Shown: positions 22,947-34,224 of the stretch, piece by piece
Numbering within the stretch: the stretch's first letter is position 1
How the letters are laid out: each line of letters opens with the position of its first letter
Origin: Raphanus sativus
Lineage: Eukaryota > Streptophyta > Magnoliopsida > Brassicales > Brassicaceae
Direction: 5' to 3'
DNA length: 64,000 nucleotides
NCBI RefSeq assembly: GCF_000801105.2
Contig: NC_079519.1
Coordinates: 28,557,288 to 28,621,287 of the forward strand
The notes under the pieces: generated by a model
What the model saw: only the letters and a program-made list of their open reading frames with translations
Databases searched by the model: none
Told to the model about the DNA's origin: nothing
Program-made: the position numbers and the translations under genes

Positions 22947-25939
22947 ATGTACTCGACGATTCTCCGGGAACGATCCGGATCCATATGGAGCCGCCTAATC
23001 CTCTCTCGAAACATGGGCGGAGGTCCCAGAACCTTCCCGGGAGGCCTCAACAAGTGGCAGTGGAAACGAATGCACGAGAAGAAAGCCAGAGAGAAAGAGA
23101 ACAAGCTCTTGGACCAAGAGAAGCAGCTCTACGAGGCTCGGATCCGATCAGAGATCCGAGCCAAGATGCTGGGAGGAGGAAACCGCGATTCCAACGAAAA
23201 CACGGCGGCGAAAAAACCGAATCAGAGCCACGGACCGTTGAGTCCCCAAGAGCATATCAAGTCCTTGGCCGATCGGTTTATGAAAGCCGGAGCTGAGGAT
23301 CTGTGGAACGAAGACGATGGGCCTGTTGTTAAAGGGTCGAGGTTGAATCGCGTGGGGAATGGTGGGTCACGGTCAAGTTCGGTAATTGATGTTAGGAGGT
23401 TAGGTTCGGTGGGTGGTGATGGTAGGAGAGGGTTTTCGAGTATGAGTAGAGGAGGTAGGTTTAAGAGGAATGAGAGTTCTTGTGACGAAGGAGATGAGTT
23501 TGATGGTAGAAAGTTTGATACTTTGAGTCCTTTCTCTCCTGGTTTTGCTGGTAAGAAGGAGAAGGTGAAGAGTGTGAGTAATGTTGTGAGGAACAAAGGT
23601 TTGTTTGGTCGGAGGAAGTTTAGGAAGAACGATAGCTCGACTGAAGAAGAAGATTCAGAGGAGGAAGATGGGAAGATGGGTGGGTGGATGGATGTGAGGA
23701 GAACAGGAAGCAGTGCTTCTTTAGGGAACCATGATTTCAGACTGACGAAAAGAGTGCAGAGGAATGTCAGTGAGGAAGAGCTTTATCCTCCGTTGGATAT
23801 CAATGATGTTAGAGAAGATCTTAGCAAAAGGAAGTCTGTGGAGAATGTAGTGGAGGAGAGTGGAGAGCCTCGTGACTCAATTTACAGTGGAAGAAGGTAT
23901 ATCAATTAACAACACCGTCTAGGCTTTTGGTTTGTCAAGTTTGGATCTTGATGGAGGTTTTTGTTTTGCAGATTTGATGAGTCTAGTATATCTCCTTTGA
24001 CTCTAAAGGCACTTTCTGCTTCTGGCATTGTTAAGATGACTAGAGTACAAGATGCTACTCTCTCTGAATGCCTTGACGGTTTGCATCTTTCTTGTTTGTT
24101 TCTGATTACTCTGCTTTTTGGTTTTAAGTTCTTCTTTGTCCTCAAAGGATCATTATTTATGGAAAGCAGGTCAAGATGCATTGGTCAAAGCCAAAACCGG
24201 AACAGGGAAAAGCATGGCCTTTTTGGTATCTCACAATCTCTCCGTTGTCCCAATGTGATGAGCTTTTTGTTGTTTCTTTAGATAACGCTGTTAAATTGAG
24301 AAAAAACAGCTTCCTGCAATTGAAACAGTTCTGAAAGCTACGGAAAGCAGCAACGGTGTTCACAGAGTTCCTCCAATACTCGTTCTTATCCTATGTCCCA
24401 CAAGAGAACTTGCAAGCCAGATAGCTGCGGAAGGCAAGGCTCTGCTCAAATACCATGACGGGATCGATGTTCAGACTCTGATTGGAGGTACCAGGTTCAA
24501 ACGTGATCAGCAACGCCTGCAGTCCGAGCCATGCCAGGTTTGACCGCTCATGATTCTTTTTGTGTTATACTCCGTTGTGGCTAATCTTGTTCTCTTTGTT
24601 GCAGATACTCATTGCAACTCCGGGAAGGCTTTTGGATCATATAGAGAATAAGTCTAACATAACGTCGCGTTTGATGGCGCTGAAGTTGTTTGTAGTGGAC
24701 GAGGCAGATCTCTTGCTAGACTTGGGATTCAGGAGGGATGTCGAAAAGATCATTGATTGTTTGCCTCGTCAAAGACAATCTCTTCTCTTTTCTGCAACCA
24801 TTCCTAAAGAGGTACGTCGAGTATCTCAGCTTGTTTTGAAAAGAGATCACTCATACATCGACACAATTGGTCTCGGTTGTGTAGAGACCCATGATAAGGT
24901 AACTCTTAAACTCTTCTTCTTTTTTTTTTTGTCTTAAAAGCTTTGTGTTTGGATGTGGTTATTGAGTTTCTTGCTCTTTGGTTTCTCAGGTGAAGCAGTC
25001 TTGTCTTATTGCTCCACACGAATCTCACTTCCACTTAGTACCTCATCTTTTGAAAGAGCACATCAACAACACAGCTGATTATAAGGTAAACAAATTCTTT
25101 CTTATGTCCTAATCTTTACAATTCTCTCAACTATTTCAGTTTCATTCTCTCAGATAATAGTGTTCTGTTCAACCGGTATGGTAACATCTCTGATGTACAA
25201 TCTGCTCCGGGAAATGAAGCTGAACGTTAGGGAGATTCACGCTAGGAAAGCTCAACTCCATAGAACACGTGTCTCAGACGAGTTCAAAGAATCGAAAAGA
25301 CTGATTCTTGTGACGTCTGATGTGTCTGCTCGTGGAATGAACTATCCAGATGTTACTTTGGTTATTCAGGTAATGCACAAAAGCTAAACTTGTTTTATAT
25401 CAGAAACAATCTCTTATCAAAACTATGTTATCATGGTATAGGTAGGTATACCGAGTGATAGAGAACAGTATATACATAGGCTTGGTAGAACCGGGAGAGA
25501 AGGCAAAGGAGGCAAAGGGTTGCTTTTGATTGCTCCATGGGAGAGATACTTTCTTGATGAGCTTAAAGATTTGCCTATTGAACCAATTCAAGTTCCTGAT
25601 CTTGATTCAAGATTTAAACTTGAGGTTTGTTTTGAATTTTATTTTCACTCTTGTTGTTACCTTTAACCGGACATTGATGATGAGTGTTGTTTTTTCTTGA
25701 GCGAGCAGGTTGATGAGTCGATGGGTAAGATTGATACAAGCATTAAAGAAGCAGCTTACCATGCTTGGCTCGGTTATTACAACTCGGTTCGAGAAACCGG
25801 TAGAGATAAAACCACGTTGGCTGAGTTAGCTAACCGGTTTTGCTATTCTATTGGTTTAGAGAAACCTCCTGCTCTGTTCCGAAAAACAGCGGTTAAGATG
25901 GGTCTCAAAGGCATCTCCGGTATTCCAATCCGGAAATAA
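22947..25939 (+). CDS. RH48: DEAD-box ATP-dependent RNA helicase, RH48-like
   Basis: Nine exons (22947-23896, 23972-24078, 24170-24225, 24310-24537, 24605-24898, 24990-25085, 25154-25369, 25442-25624, 25709-25939) join in frame to 786 aa. The first 320 residues form a charged, low-complexity extension (Lys/Glu-rich, then Arg/Ser/Gly-rich) whose first 20 residues (Arg/Ser/Leu-rich) resemble an organellar presequence. The helicase core follows: Q-motif region, motif I AKTGTGKS, Ia PTRELAS, Ib TPGRLLDH, II VVDEADLLLD, III SAT, V SDVSARGMNYPDV and VI HRLGRTGREG. It would unwind or remodel RNA using ATP. All catalytic motifs are present and no lesion is seen. The Arabidopsis counterpart that I recall is At1g63250. 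Confidence 0.92.
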
Positions 25940-26250
25940 ACCGAACCGGTTTTGGTTATTTCCAATATCATCATAGCCACCTTTGTATCAAAACTGACTG
26001 TGAAAGATGCGGTTTATGTGATGAGATTTGAATACAAAATTTATTAATTTTCATTATTATTTATTTGTTAAATTCGATAATACAAATGTTATAGTCATGA
26101 ATATTTTTCTACTGTTGCTCTATTTTAAGAAAATTACAAAAAACCATTAGAATAAATGAGTTGATAGAAAACCAAAAGATGTTACGATGCAAAAAGAAAC
26201 CATATTATAACTTTCTTCAGGACATCATTAACTTTGTTCTTAATAAACCA

Positions 26251-26920
26251 TCTATCTTATTAAAACAGAAACATTATGTTGGATCTAACATTTGTTTTGT
26301 AAGTTTTTAAATTAAATACATATTTATACTTTATAGTTAACATACATTAAATCACTAATGTTCTTTTCTTTATACTACTATCCATGTTTCCAAACAATAT
26401 ACTTATTTCTTTATACTACTATCATACTTATTTCTTTATACTACTATCAATGTTTCCAAACAATATATTTTTTATACTACTATCAATGTTTCCAAATAAT
26501 ACAATAATTAATCTTAATTATTTATATCTATCATTTTCTCTTTAAATTTTTGTAGAAACGTCATAATTTCATAAATTGCAAAATAGTGAACTTTAAAATT
26601 TCGATTATAAGATTACAAATTATGAAACTACTACAATTTAAATCCAGTTAGATTATATATCGGTCATCCATCAGTTCAATCAGTTAGTCTCGGATTTTAG
26701 TGATTTTTTAATATGAATATTTTAGAAACATAAATTGAATTGTCATATCTCCGGATTAACCGGTATAATCATAATCGGGTTGAATTTAAAAATATTGATT
26801 TAAATGCAAAAATATTTTAAATACACACTCTTTAAAAATTACCAAAATATTTGTTAAATTATTAGTGAAATTTTTTATTGTAAAATATACCGCGCTTCAA
26901 AAGTGCGGGTCAAAATCTAG
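26251..26920 (+). mobile_element. Non-autonomous Helitron (670 bp)
   Basis: It starts A|TCTATCTTATTAAAACAGAA and ends with a hairpin (CCGCGCTTCAAAAGTGCGGG, imperfect) followed by TCAAAATCTAG|T, inserted at an A/T dinucleotide. It is closely related over its whole length to 43321-43939. It contains about three copies of ACTACTATCAATGTTTCCAA. It has no coding capacity and lies between RH48 and the next gene. Confidence 0.88.
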
Positions 26921-27101
26921 TACTGTATTATATAAACATCATGACGTACCGGTTTAATCATAAAAAATCAAAAACCCTTTTTGTTTTTGAACACGAAAAA
27001 ACAAAAACCCTAAACACACACCTTTTCGACATCCACCACCACCACCTCTTCATATCTCTGTCTCTCTTCTTCTTGGTCGTACCTGAACTTGTGGACTGAC
27101 A

Positions 27102-30100
27102 ATGGCGGAAACGGAATCAGCGGAGATCAACTGCGTGTATGTAGATACGAACCTAGACACCCATCTCATGCTTCCCGTTGACAACAATGAAACCGTCTCC
27201 GATTTCAAAGGTGAGAGAACCCACCCACTTAACAACTCTCGGCTTTGTACTCACACTCCATCGAATCTAACGATTGTGGTTGGTTTTGGCATGCATAGAG
27301 AAACTATGCAAGGAGCATCTTCACTGTTTCCCAAAAATTGGAGAAATCAATGTCTATGCGGTTAAGGTAACTAACTGTCTTCTTTGTTGTTGTTTTCTCA
27401 TAAAACGAATTGAGTAAACAATAAACTATTTTTTGTTTTGTTTGTTTTTACAGGTTGAACATCAGAATAAAAGGGGTCTCCTTTTAGATTATCACTTGCC
27501 GGATTTTATGTGTTTGAGTTTGGCCTTCGAGGGTCTCAGTAGCAACTGCTGGTTTCTTTCTGTCGATGCCGCCGCCGTGTCTGTACTTGACAAGGCTGAG
27601 CTAATGGATGATGCTGATGACAAGTGTTCAGACCATGAGCTGCTTGAGAAGAAGAACAAGCAGATTGCGACTGATTCTCTACCTTTACTTGGATATACTA
27701 CGCCTGAACGAGATTTGGTAACTCAAGTAGCTGAGAAGACAACAAAGAAGAGGAAGCTGAGAAGTCCGGATGGTGGAAAAGTGGGAAGAAACCTTCCAAT
27801 CATGATCAGTTGCTGGAGAAGAACAAGGAGATTGCAACTGATTCTCTGCTTTTAGATGGGTATAACAAGAACCAGACTCCTGAAGAAGATTTGGAAACTC
27901 CAGTAGTTGAGAAGACGCGTAAGAAGAGGAAGCTGAAAGCTTTTGATGGAGAAACAAGTCTCAAGAAACCTTCGGTTGATGTCAGTCAATCTGCTGCTGC
28001 TGCTACAACTGTTTCAAGATTTGATGTTGATGGGAGTCATGACTTAGGTGGAAATGTTGGTTCTGAATCTTCACCCAGAGAAAAACTAGATGATGTTGCA
28101 ACAGGAAAAGGTAACCTCTTATTTTAGTTATATGGTATAGACTGTAATTCTTGTTATAGTATGAACTCCAATGCGGTTTCTGACTCTTGTGTAGAGATTG
28201 AGATGGGGGATAAATCTGTCCAAGAAGATTTGGAAGGAGATAAAATAGAGAACAATGATCTGGTGAGCCACCCAGCAAATCTTTTGGACACTGACAGTGG
28301 GTTGACAACCAAACCAGATACAGAGATGAAGAAAAAAAGGCGAAAGAAGAGGTCAGAAGATGACATCAATCAATCTTCTGCTGCTGCTGCTACTCCGAGC
28401 GGACTTCCTGCAAATGTAGATGGTGTTGATGCAACTCCTGATTCTCTTCTAATCTCAGGAGGCAATCCTCTCGCAGAAGCAAGTCAGAAAGGTAATTTCA
28501 ACTCGTTACTATCTACGTTCGGTTCTCTCGGATAATTTTGTATTGTAAACTCATAATGTTATTGGTGATTCTTTAGAAAATGATCTGGCTGAGAATTCTG
28601 TCGATGATTTAGCAAAAGATAAAAATGAAACTGAGAATCTAGAGAGTGGCACGGAAATTCATCTGGACGCTAACAATTTAGAGAAAGAGACGAAGAAAGG
28701 CTCAAACGATGACATCAATCAATCTTCTTCTGGCGCTGCTGCTACTGTTATAACTTCAGGAGATGTTGTGAATCAGATAAAAGAAGTCCCTGCAGATGTA
28801 GATCCTGTTGATACTGCTCCTGAATCTCTTCTAATCTCAAGAGGAGAAAATCTTGATATTCATTTTGCAGAAGCAAGTCAGAAAGGTAATAAACAGTTTT
28901 GTTACTGAATTTTAATTTTTAATGCATAATGCATTCTCGTAGTGTTTCTATTATCAACTGATAATTTTTTTTGTTGATTCTGGGTAGACACTGAGATGGT
29001 TGAGAAATCTGTTGAAGATGTGGGAAGAGACAATACTGGAACTGATAATATAGCGAGCTGCCCTGAAAATCATTTGGACACTAACAGTGGGTTGACAACC
29101 AGACCAGATACAGAGAAGAAAAAAAAGCGAAAGAAGAGATCAAAAGATGACAGTAATGGAGTTCCTTCTGCTTCTGCTGCTATTACAACAACTTCAAGAG
29201 ATATTGTGAATGAGATAAATGGAGTTCCTGCTACTGTAGATCCTGTCGATGCTACTCCTGCATCTCTTCCTATGTCAGGAGGCACCGTTGCAGAATCAAG
29301 TCAGAAAGGTAATTTCAGTTCTTTGTTGAATTTAGTTTTCTTCTGAATCAGATCTCAGGGAGTTTGTGTTATCAACTCGTAATGTATCTTGGTTGAGTTT
29401 TGTATGCTCTAACATGTCACTGTGAGAGTTTCGTTCAACTTATATGATATAATTGCTTGTGTAGGAAATGAGATGGTGGAGAAGATTGATGACGATGTTG
29501 GAAGTGGAAAAGCTATACAAAGTGCTGAAGATAGCATCCAGACCAATAACGTTGAAGTAGATGTTGCTGATGGGACTAAGTCTGTGAAGCCTACGAAGAA
29601 GAGAAAGTCCAAAAAAGCCAAGACCCTAACTGAAGAAGATACTCCGGTCGCTTCTGGTACACAGAATGTTGCAGCTATCGAAGCTGTAGATGGAGAAGGG
29701 ACTGATAATGTCATCAGAAATGTATTAGATTCTTTGCAGGAAAAGAATGAAACTGAGGGAGATCTGGACAGAACTGGGAAGAAATCAAGCAAGAAAGCGA
29801 AGAAGAAACACTCTTCTAAAGTTGCGGAGTCCCAAGTCTTGTCAGTTGAAGTAAACAATGCTGCCCTGGTGGAGACTCCTCCTCTCATCAACAACCCTAA
29901 AGACACTGATGTCTTATGCACGCCAACTAAGAAAGATGCTGAGAGTGATGCTTCACTGTTGAAAAAGAGTTCTGAGATTGCTGAAGATAATAGCCTTTCC
30001 AAGAAAAGTCCAACAGAGAAGGTTGATATGGGAGATAATTTTGGTTGCAGCCCAAATCAAGATCAAGTGGCTGGTGGAGCTAAATCTAAAAAGAAGGAGA

Positions 30101-30803
30101 AGAAGAAGGGGCTTGATCTTCATCCAAGCGGTTCCATCGCGGGTTCATTGAACTCAGTGAAACCGAAAGAGAAAAAATCTAGAGGTCAACAACAACCAGC
30201 TAGCTCAGGTGCTAGTCATTTGAAGTCAGTGGCTAAGAGTGGACGCAGTGGATCCGTGAAAACCACTGTCAGCAGCAAGAAACAAGTGGTGAAGAAAAGC
30301 TCTAAACCGGTAGCAGTGGACAACAAGAGGAAGACGAATTTCTTTGAGAATGCTGAGAATTGTAATTCGTCAGAGGATGAACATAATAACAAGACTTGTG
30401 ATGATGTCTCCACCAAAACACCATCAGATTATTCATCAGAGAATGATAGTGATGTGACTTCTATGTCCAGGAAGCAGCAAGGTAACCAACCATATGAATC
30501 CCAAAATAATATAACATGCTCTTCCCAGATATGCTGAGTTTTTTTTATTGTTGATTTGGACAGGAAACAATCTGTCTGGAGGAGCAAATAAGTGAGTGAG
30601 ACCAGTTAATTGGGTATTATTTTGATACTTATATATGCTGATAGAACTTTGATGTCTTGTGAACACACAGGTTTGAAGGGAGCCTACAAGATTTGCTGAG
30701 AAGGTCAAGCAGTTACAAGAAGGCTTTAATCAGAGCTCAGTCACAACCCGATATAGATGATGACTCTCCGATAGATTGCGTCCCAGATAGCCAAGGCGTC
30801 TAA
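27102..30803 (+). CDS. Lys-rich unknown protein with ubiquitin-like-looking N-terminus and duplicated exons
   Basis: Nine exons fit: 27102-27210, 27299-27366, 27454-28110, 28195-28491, 28577-28885, 28988-29308, 29465-30481, 30564-30591 and 30671-30803. The first 100 residues (CVYVDTNLDTHLMLPV, FKEKLCKEHLHCFPKIGEI) look like a small beta-grasp domain, by inspection only. The rest is low-complexity, with many KKKRKKRS clusters that resemble nuclear or nucleolar localisation signals, and a conserved C-terminal cap (FEGSLQDLLRRSSSYKKALI...DSPIDCVPDSQ). Exons 4-7 are phase 1-1 and repeat a common pattern ending in AEASQKG. Exon 3 contains an apparent 1-bp deletion near 27783, where GTGGGAAG should read GTGGGGAAG to stay in frame, so the present copy may be broken. 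The likely Arabidopsis counterpart has no known function. Confidence 0.75.
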
Positions 30804-31258
30804 GAGTTAACGACTAAAAAAAACCGAAAGTGATGCTTTAAATTTTTCAAAAGAAAAAAGTGACAGTTTTGCCTCTTCCCGACATTTTATGTCTGATGAG
30901 AAGAGTTGGTCATTGTTGCAACACTATCTATCTATGTTTCTGGCTTTCTGTAAAAACACTTACGTTTGTGTTATTGGTTCCGTTTGTGTTATCCATCTAT
31001 CATCTATTTTTTTCGCCATTACTTCAATTATTGACACAATGATTGGATTATAAACGTACAATATAAGATACCTATTCTTATAGGTCAAGGAAGGTTAACT
31101 TCGTCAAAACTATTAATCTTTAATAGGAATTTTGTTTGTTTCCTTCTCATATAATACAAGTCCATGCCAAGATCTCGTAACTAAATAAATCTTAAGCTTA
31201 GCTCATCCACAACTTAGAATAAACATAACGACAAGAAGCTCTTCCCGGAGTAAAGATA

Positions 31259-31489
31259 ATGAAGCTCTGGAACACAAGATTATCGTTTCTAATCATTGTG
31301 ATCTTTATTTTCGTGGGGCTTCATTTTTCCTCAGAAGGCCGCAGACTACCAAGCACGACGTCAATGGAGGAGTTTCAAGAACGGTTCCGACAATTAAGAA
31401 CAATTAGTACCGGCGAAAAGTACAAGCAGATCTACAGAGTATCACTTAAGAAAATTCCCGGCGGTCCAAACCCACTTCACAACAAATGA
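31259..31489 (+). CDS. CLE14: CLE peptide precursor, CLE14-like
   Basis: This is a single-exon 76-aa preproprotein. Residues 1-27 are a signal peptide (LSFLIIVIFIFVGLHFSSEG), then a variable domain, then a C-terminal CLE motif KKIPGGPNPLHNK at the very end. CLE precursors are secreted and cleaved to a 12-13 residue arabinosylated peptide that signals through CLV1/BAM-type receptor kinases. CLE14 in Arabidopsis affects root meristem size and root-hair and senescence responses. The N-terminus and the position beside RH48 point to CLE14. The motif departs from the usual RxVPxGPNPLHN: it starts with Lys instead of Arg and has Ile for Val. A TATAATA about 110 bp upstream (31150) could be the core promoter. 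Confidence 0.88.
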   Translation: MKLWNTRLSFLIIVIFIFVGLHFSSEGRRLPSTTSMEEFQERFRQLRTISTGEKYKQIYRVSLKKIPGGPNPLHNK

Positions 31490-31573
31490 TAAGTAACATA
31501 TTTATTTCATTTATGTTAAAGATTTCATTTGATTAACATTTAGACCAAAAAAAGGAATAAAGTGTATTACATA

Positions 31574-31606
31574 TTTTTTTCTGAACACCAAAAAAAAAAA
31601 AAAAAA
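31574..31606 (+). mobile_element. Very short poly(A) retroposon remnant
   Basis: TTTTTTCTGAACACC followed by A18 lies between two copies of AGTGTATTACATA (31561-31573 and 31608-31620). This looks like a severely 5'-truncated retroposon with its target-site duplication. Confidence 0.45.
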
Positions 31607-31622
31607 GAGTGTATTACATAGG

Positions 31623-32517
31623 AGAAGGGAGAAAAGTGCTCTGCCTTCTCTCTAAAAAGTTCCCACCGTACCCAATCGACCGGCCGACGGAGTGGGCTCC
31701 TTATGCCACCGTCGGCCCGGTTTCCTCCTGTTCCTCTCCGTTTTCCGTTCTTTTGTTTCCTAGTCTAAGGTTTTTTTTTCTTTCTTAGTAGATCTAGTGT
31801 TTCCGGCGTTGCGCTTTTCTCGAGGCGGACGTTCGGCTCTGGTAACCGCCGTGGCTCCTTTCTCAGGTGAACGGTCGGCTTTTGTAACCGCCGTGGCTCC
31901 TTACTCAGGTGAACGGGCGGCTTTAGTTATCTTGGAAGGCGGAGGCTCGTTTTGCTCCGGTTGTTTGTGGGTGGTGTCTCGGTGTCGGTTTGAGGCGGCG
32001 ATGGGAAATTATCCCTTTGAATGAAGCGTTGGTGGAGTTAGGGTTTGGGGTCTTTATGATCCGGTTTCGCGATTCACTTGTTTAGGGTTTGAAGTGGTTC
32101 AAAGGTTGAGGAGATCTCGATAGATCGATGGAATCTCCCGGCGTGAAGACAAGGGGTGTCGAACGGGGTTGGTTTCGTCGGAGGCTCGTCTGTTTCCGAG
32201 ATCCGATGAAACGTGTTTTCAGTTTGATGTTGTTCCGGCGGTGCTGTGGCGGAGATGGACAAGTTGAGGCGGTTGTGTTGTGTGTCGCACTCACTGAGCA
32301 GTCTTTTCCTCGATTTGAGCCTCCTTGGTTCGTGCTCCGACCAGATCGTACGGAGATGGAGCGCGGAGGCGGCAGAGCTTCTTTAGGCGCTAGGGTTTTC
32401 AGGTTTGTGGGCCTTTGGGCCGGTTTGATTTGTTGGGTGTCCAATATGTATGGGCTTTGTAAGACTTTTGGGCTTTAGCCTTTTTTAATATAAATTTCTA
32501 GATGAAAAAAAAAAAAA
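31623..32517 (+). mobile_element. Non-LTR-type retroposon with poly(A) tail, no reverse transcriptase
   Basis: The element is about 895 bp and GC-rich. It ends in A13 and is flanked by a 16-bp target-site duplication GAGTGTATTACATAGG (31607-31622 and 32518-32533). A 42-bp tandem repeat occurs at 31831-31914 (GTAACCGCCGTGGCTCCTT core) with a third partial unit. No reverse transcriptase or endonuclease motif is seen in any frame, so it is a non-autonomous or processed element mobilised by LINE machinery. The 116-codon open frame at 32128 has no recognisable domain. Confidence 0.75.
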
Positions 32518-32533
32518 GAGTGTATTACATAGG

Positions 32534-32646
32534 GTGTGTAAATAATGTGTCAATTGATTGTATTGTTGTATTAATTTATGTGAGAACTGTGACAGGAAAA
32601 TAACTAATACGTATGTAAAAGATCAACTAATTTAGGAATTTGGTTT

Positions 32647-32686
<40 letters not shown>

Positions 32687-34092
32687 GAATTTATTTTTAA
32701 TACTTTGATAATGGGCTGTTATAATAAGCATCTTCCATATATATGGAAGTTTGTCAGAGGTCGTAATTTTTAATGTCGTTTGTCCAACTCAAATAATTTA
32801 GTTATCTTTTCTTGATCTAAGTTAATTTGTCATCCACATACGTATCTGTACTCCCAAAATATCCTATTTTCGGATCGGATCTCAGATAGTATCAAGATCT
32901 TGGATATTAAGTCTCAGCCTCACTTATTCATGTTGTTTTTAAGTCTCGGATGTCCAATTAATACAAAACATACAGTAGAAATTCTATAAATTAATACTCG
33001 ATATATTAATAAACACGTTAAATTAATAATTTTTTTGGTCTCAAATTGAATCGGTTCAAAATACGACACAAATCAATAAGATAATATTTTTTTGAAAATC
33101 CTAGGTAAATATATATGTGGTGCCACTAAAATTATAAATTAATAATTTATAGTATAAACATTTCATATAAGTACAGACAAACCATTTTATTATATGTTTT
33201 ATATTCATAAATCAATTATCTTTATATTGTTTAATATTTCAATATATTTTCATGATATTTAGTAAAATTATATCTAAAACTACATTTAAATTCTATGGAA
33301 ATATTTATGTACACCAAATTATATAATAAAAGTCATTTGAAATTTGCATTTCAAAATTTTAATTAATGTATATACAGTAAAATTATTTTTTTTCTTATTT
33401 TAGAAAAAAATATTTTAAATAAAAAATCTAAAATATTTTTTTTATAATAACTAAAATATTATAATCCATTCATTATTAATTTATTGAATTTATACCGTTA
33501 ACGGTTACACTTTCTTGTATAACAGTAAATCAATAATTATTGATTCACAATCAAAGTCAACAAATGTGTAGGCACTGCCATGTGTTTGTCCCCTTTCATG
33601 TTTTTTTAAATAAATATTTAGTTATATTAATCTATCTGAAGATTGGGAATTCAGATGATGATTATAAGCTTAATTCGAACAAACATTGTAAATCAAACTT
33701 AGTAAATTAATTGTCAATTCTCATCATCTCTTAGAGAAACACAGTAAGTACTATAACAAACTCTGTTTTTTGGTTTGTCAATTACGTATGTGTGTTGTTT
33801 CATGGTTTTTCAAATCATACGTACATAAGATATTATAGTGATGTTTTATTTTTATATTATGACATAGTGATGTTTTATTTTTATATGATGACTATGATTT
33901 GGTTTAAATATTTATGAATATATATTATATATATGTATATAGGTGTATCCTTGCCGTACCCGTATCCATAAATTTTAAGTTTAGCCGTTTCCCGTCCCCG
34001 CTCCCGTCCCCGTATCTGTGCCCGTATCCGTCCCGGTGCAACATAGTAAATTGGTCCATCATCTTTAGAAAATCAATTTCCGTTCTTTATCA
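32534..34092. other. AT-rich intergenic DNA
   Basis: It contains a long (TA)n at 32649-32685, a GAACGTTAAATTAATAATTTT-type AT-rich stretch at 33000-33500, a duplicated ATAGTGATGTTTTATTTTTATAT at 33835-33890, and a CCCGTCCCCGCTCCCGTCCC block at 33990-34045. No gene is seen. Confidence 0.4.
32649..32685. repeat. (TA)n microsatellite
   Basis: A run of about 18 uninterrupted TA units can be read directly. Confidence 0.95.
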
Positions 34093-34152
34093 TTGATGTT
34101 ATCACATAAGTGCAGTGTTCACCTTGATACCTCGATTACCGGTGAATTCTTC

Positions 34153-34224
34153 CGTGACATGGTTCATGACGATCTATTCAAACTCGCAATCTTCATTGAA
34201 GAGATCGCCATGAACCATGTCACG
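34153..34224. repeat. 23-bp inverted repeat with 26-bp loop
   Basis: Left arm 34153-34175 and right arm 34202-34224 are inverted copies with 22 of 23 positions paired (core GTGACATGGTTCATG). It is followed by two tandem copies of CGGTAGCAAACCTCA. A transcript would form a strong hairpin, but no miRNA family is recognised. Confidence 0.8.

Noticed and set aside
22736..23296. 186-codon frame overlapping the RH48 start
   Set aside because: It is out of frame with the helicase and ends inside its first exon; it has no domain of its own.
29409..30002. 197-codon antisense frame in the Lys-rich gene
   Set aside because: It is the complement of a Lys/Ser/Glu-rich coding exon, which automatically lacks stops.
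32128..32478. 116-codon open frame within the poly(A) retroposon
   Set aside because: Arg/Cys/Gly/Val composition and overlap with an opposite-strand frame suggest chance in GC-rich DNA.
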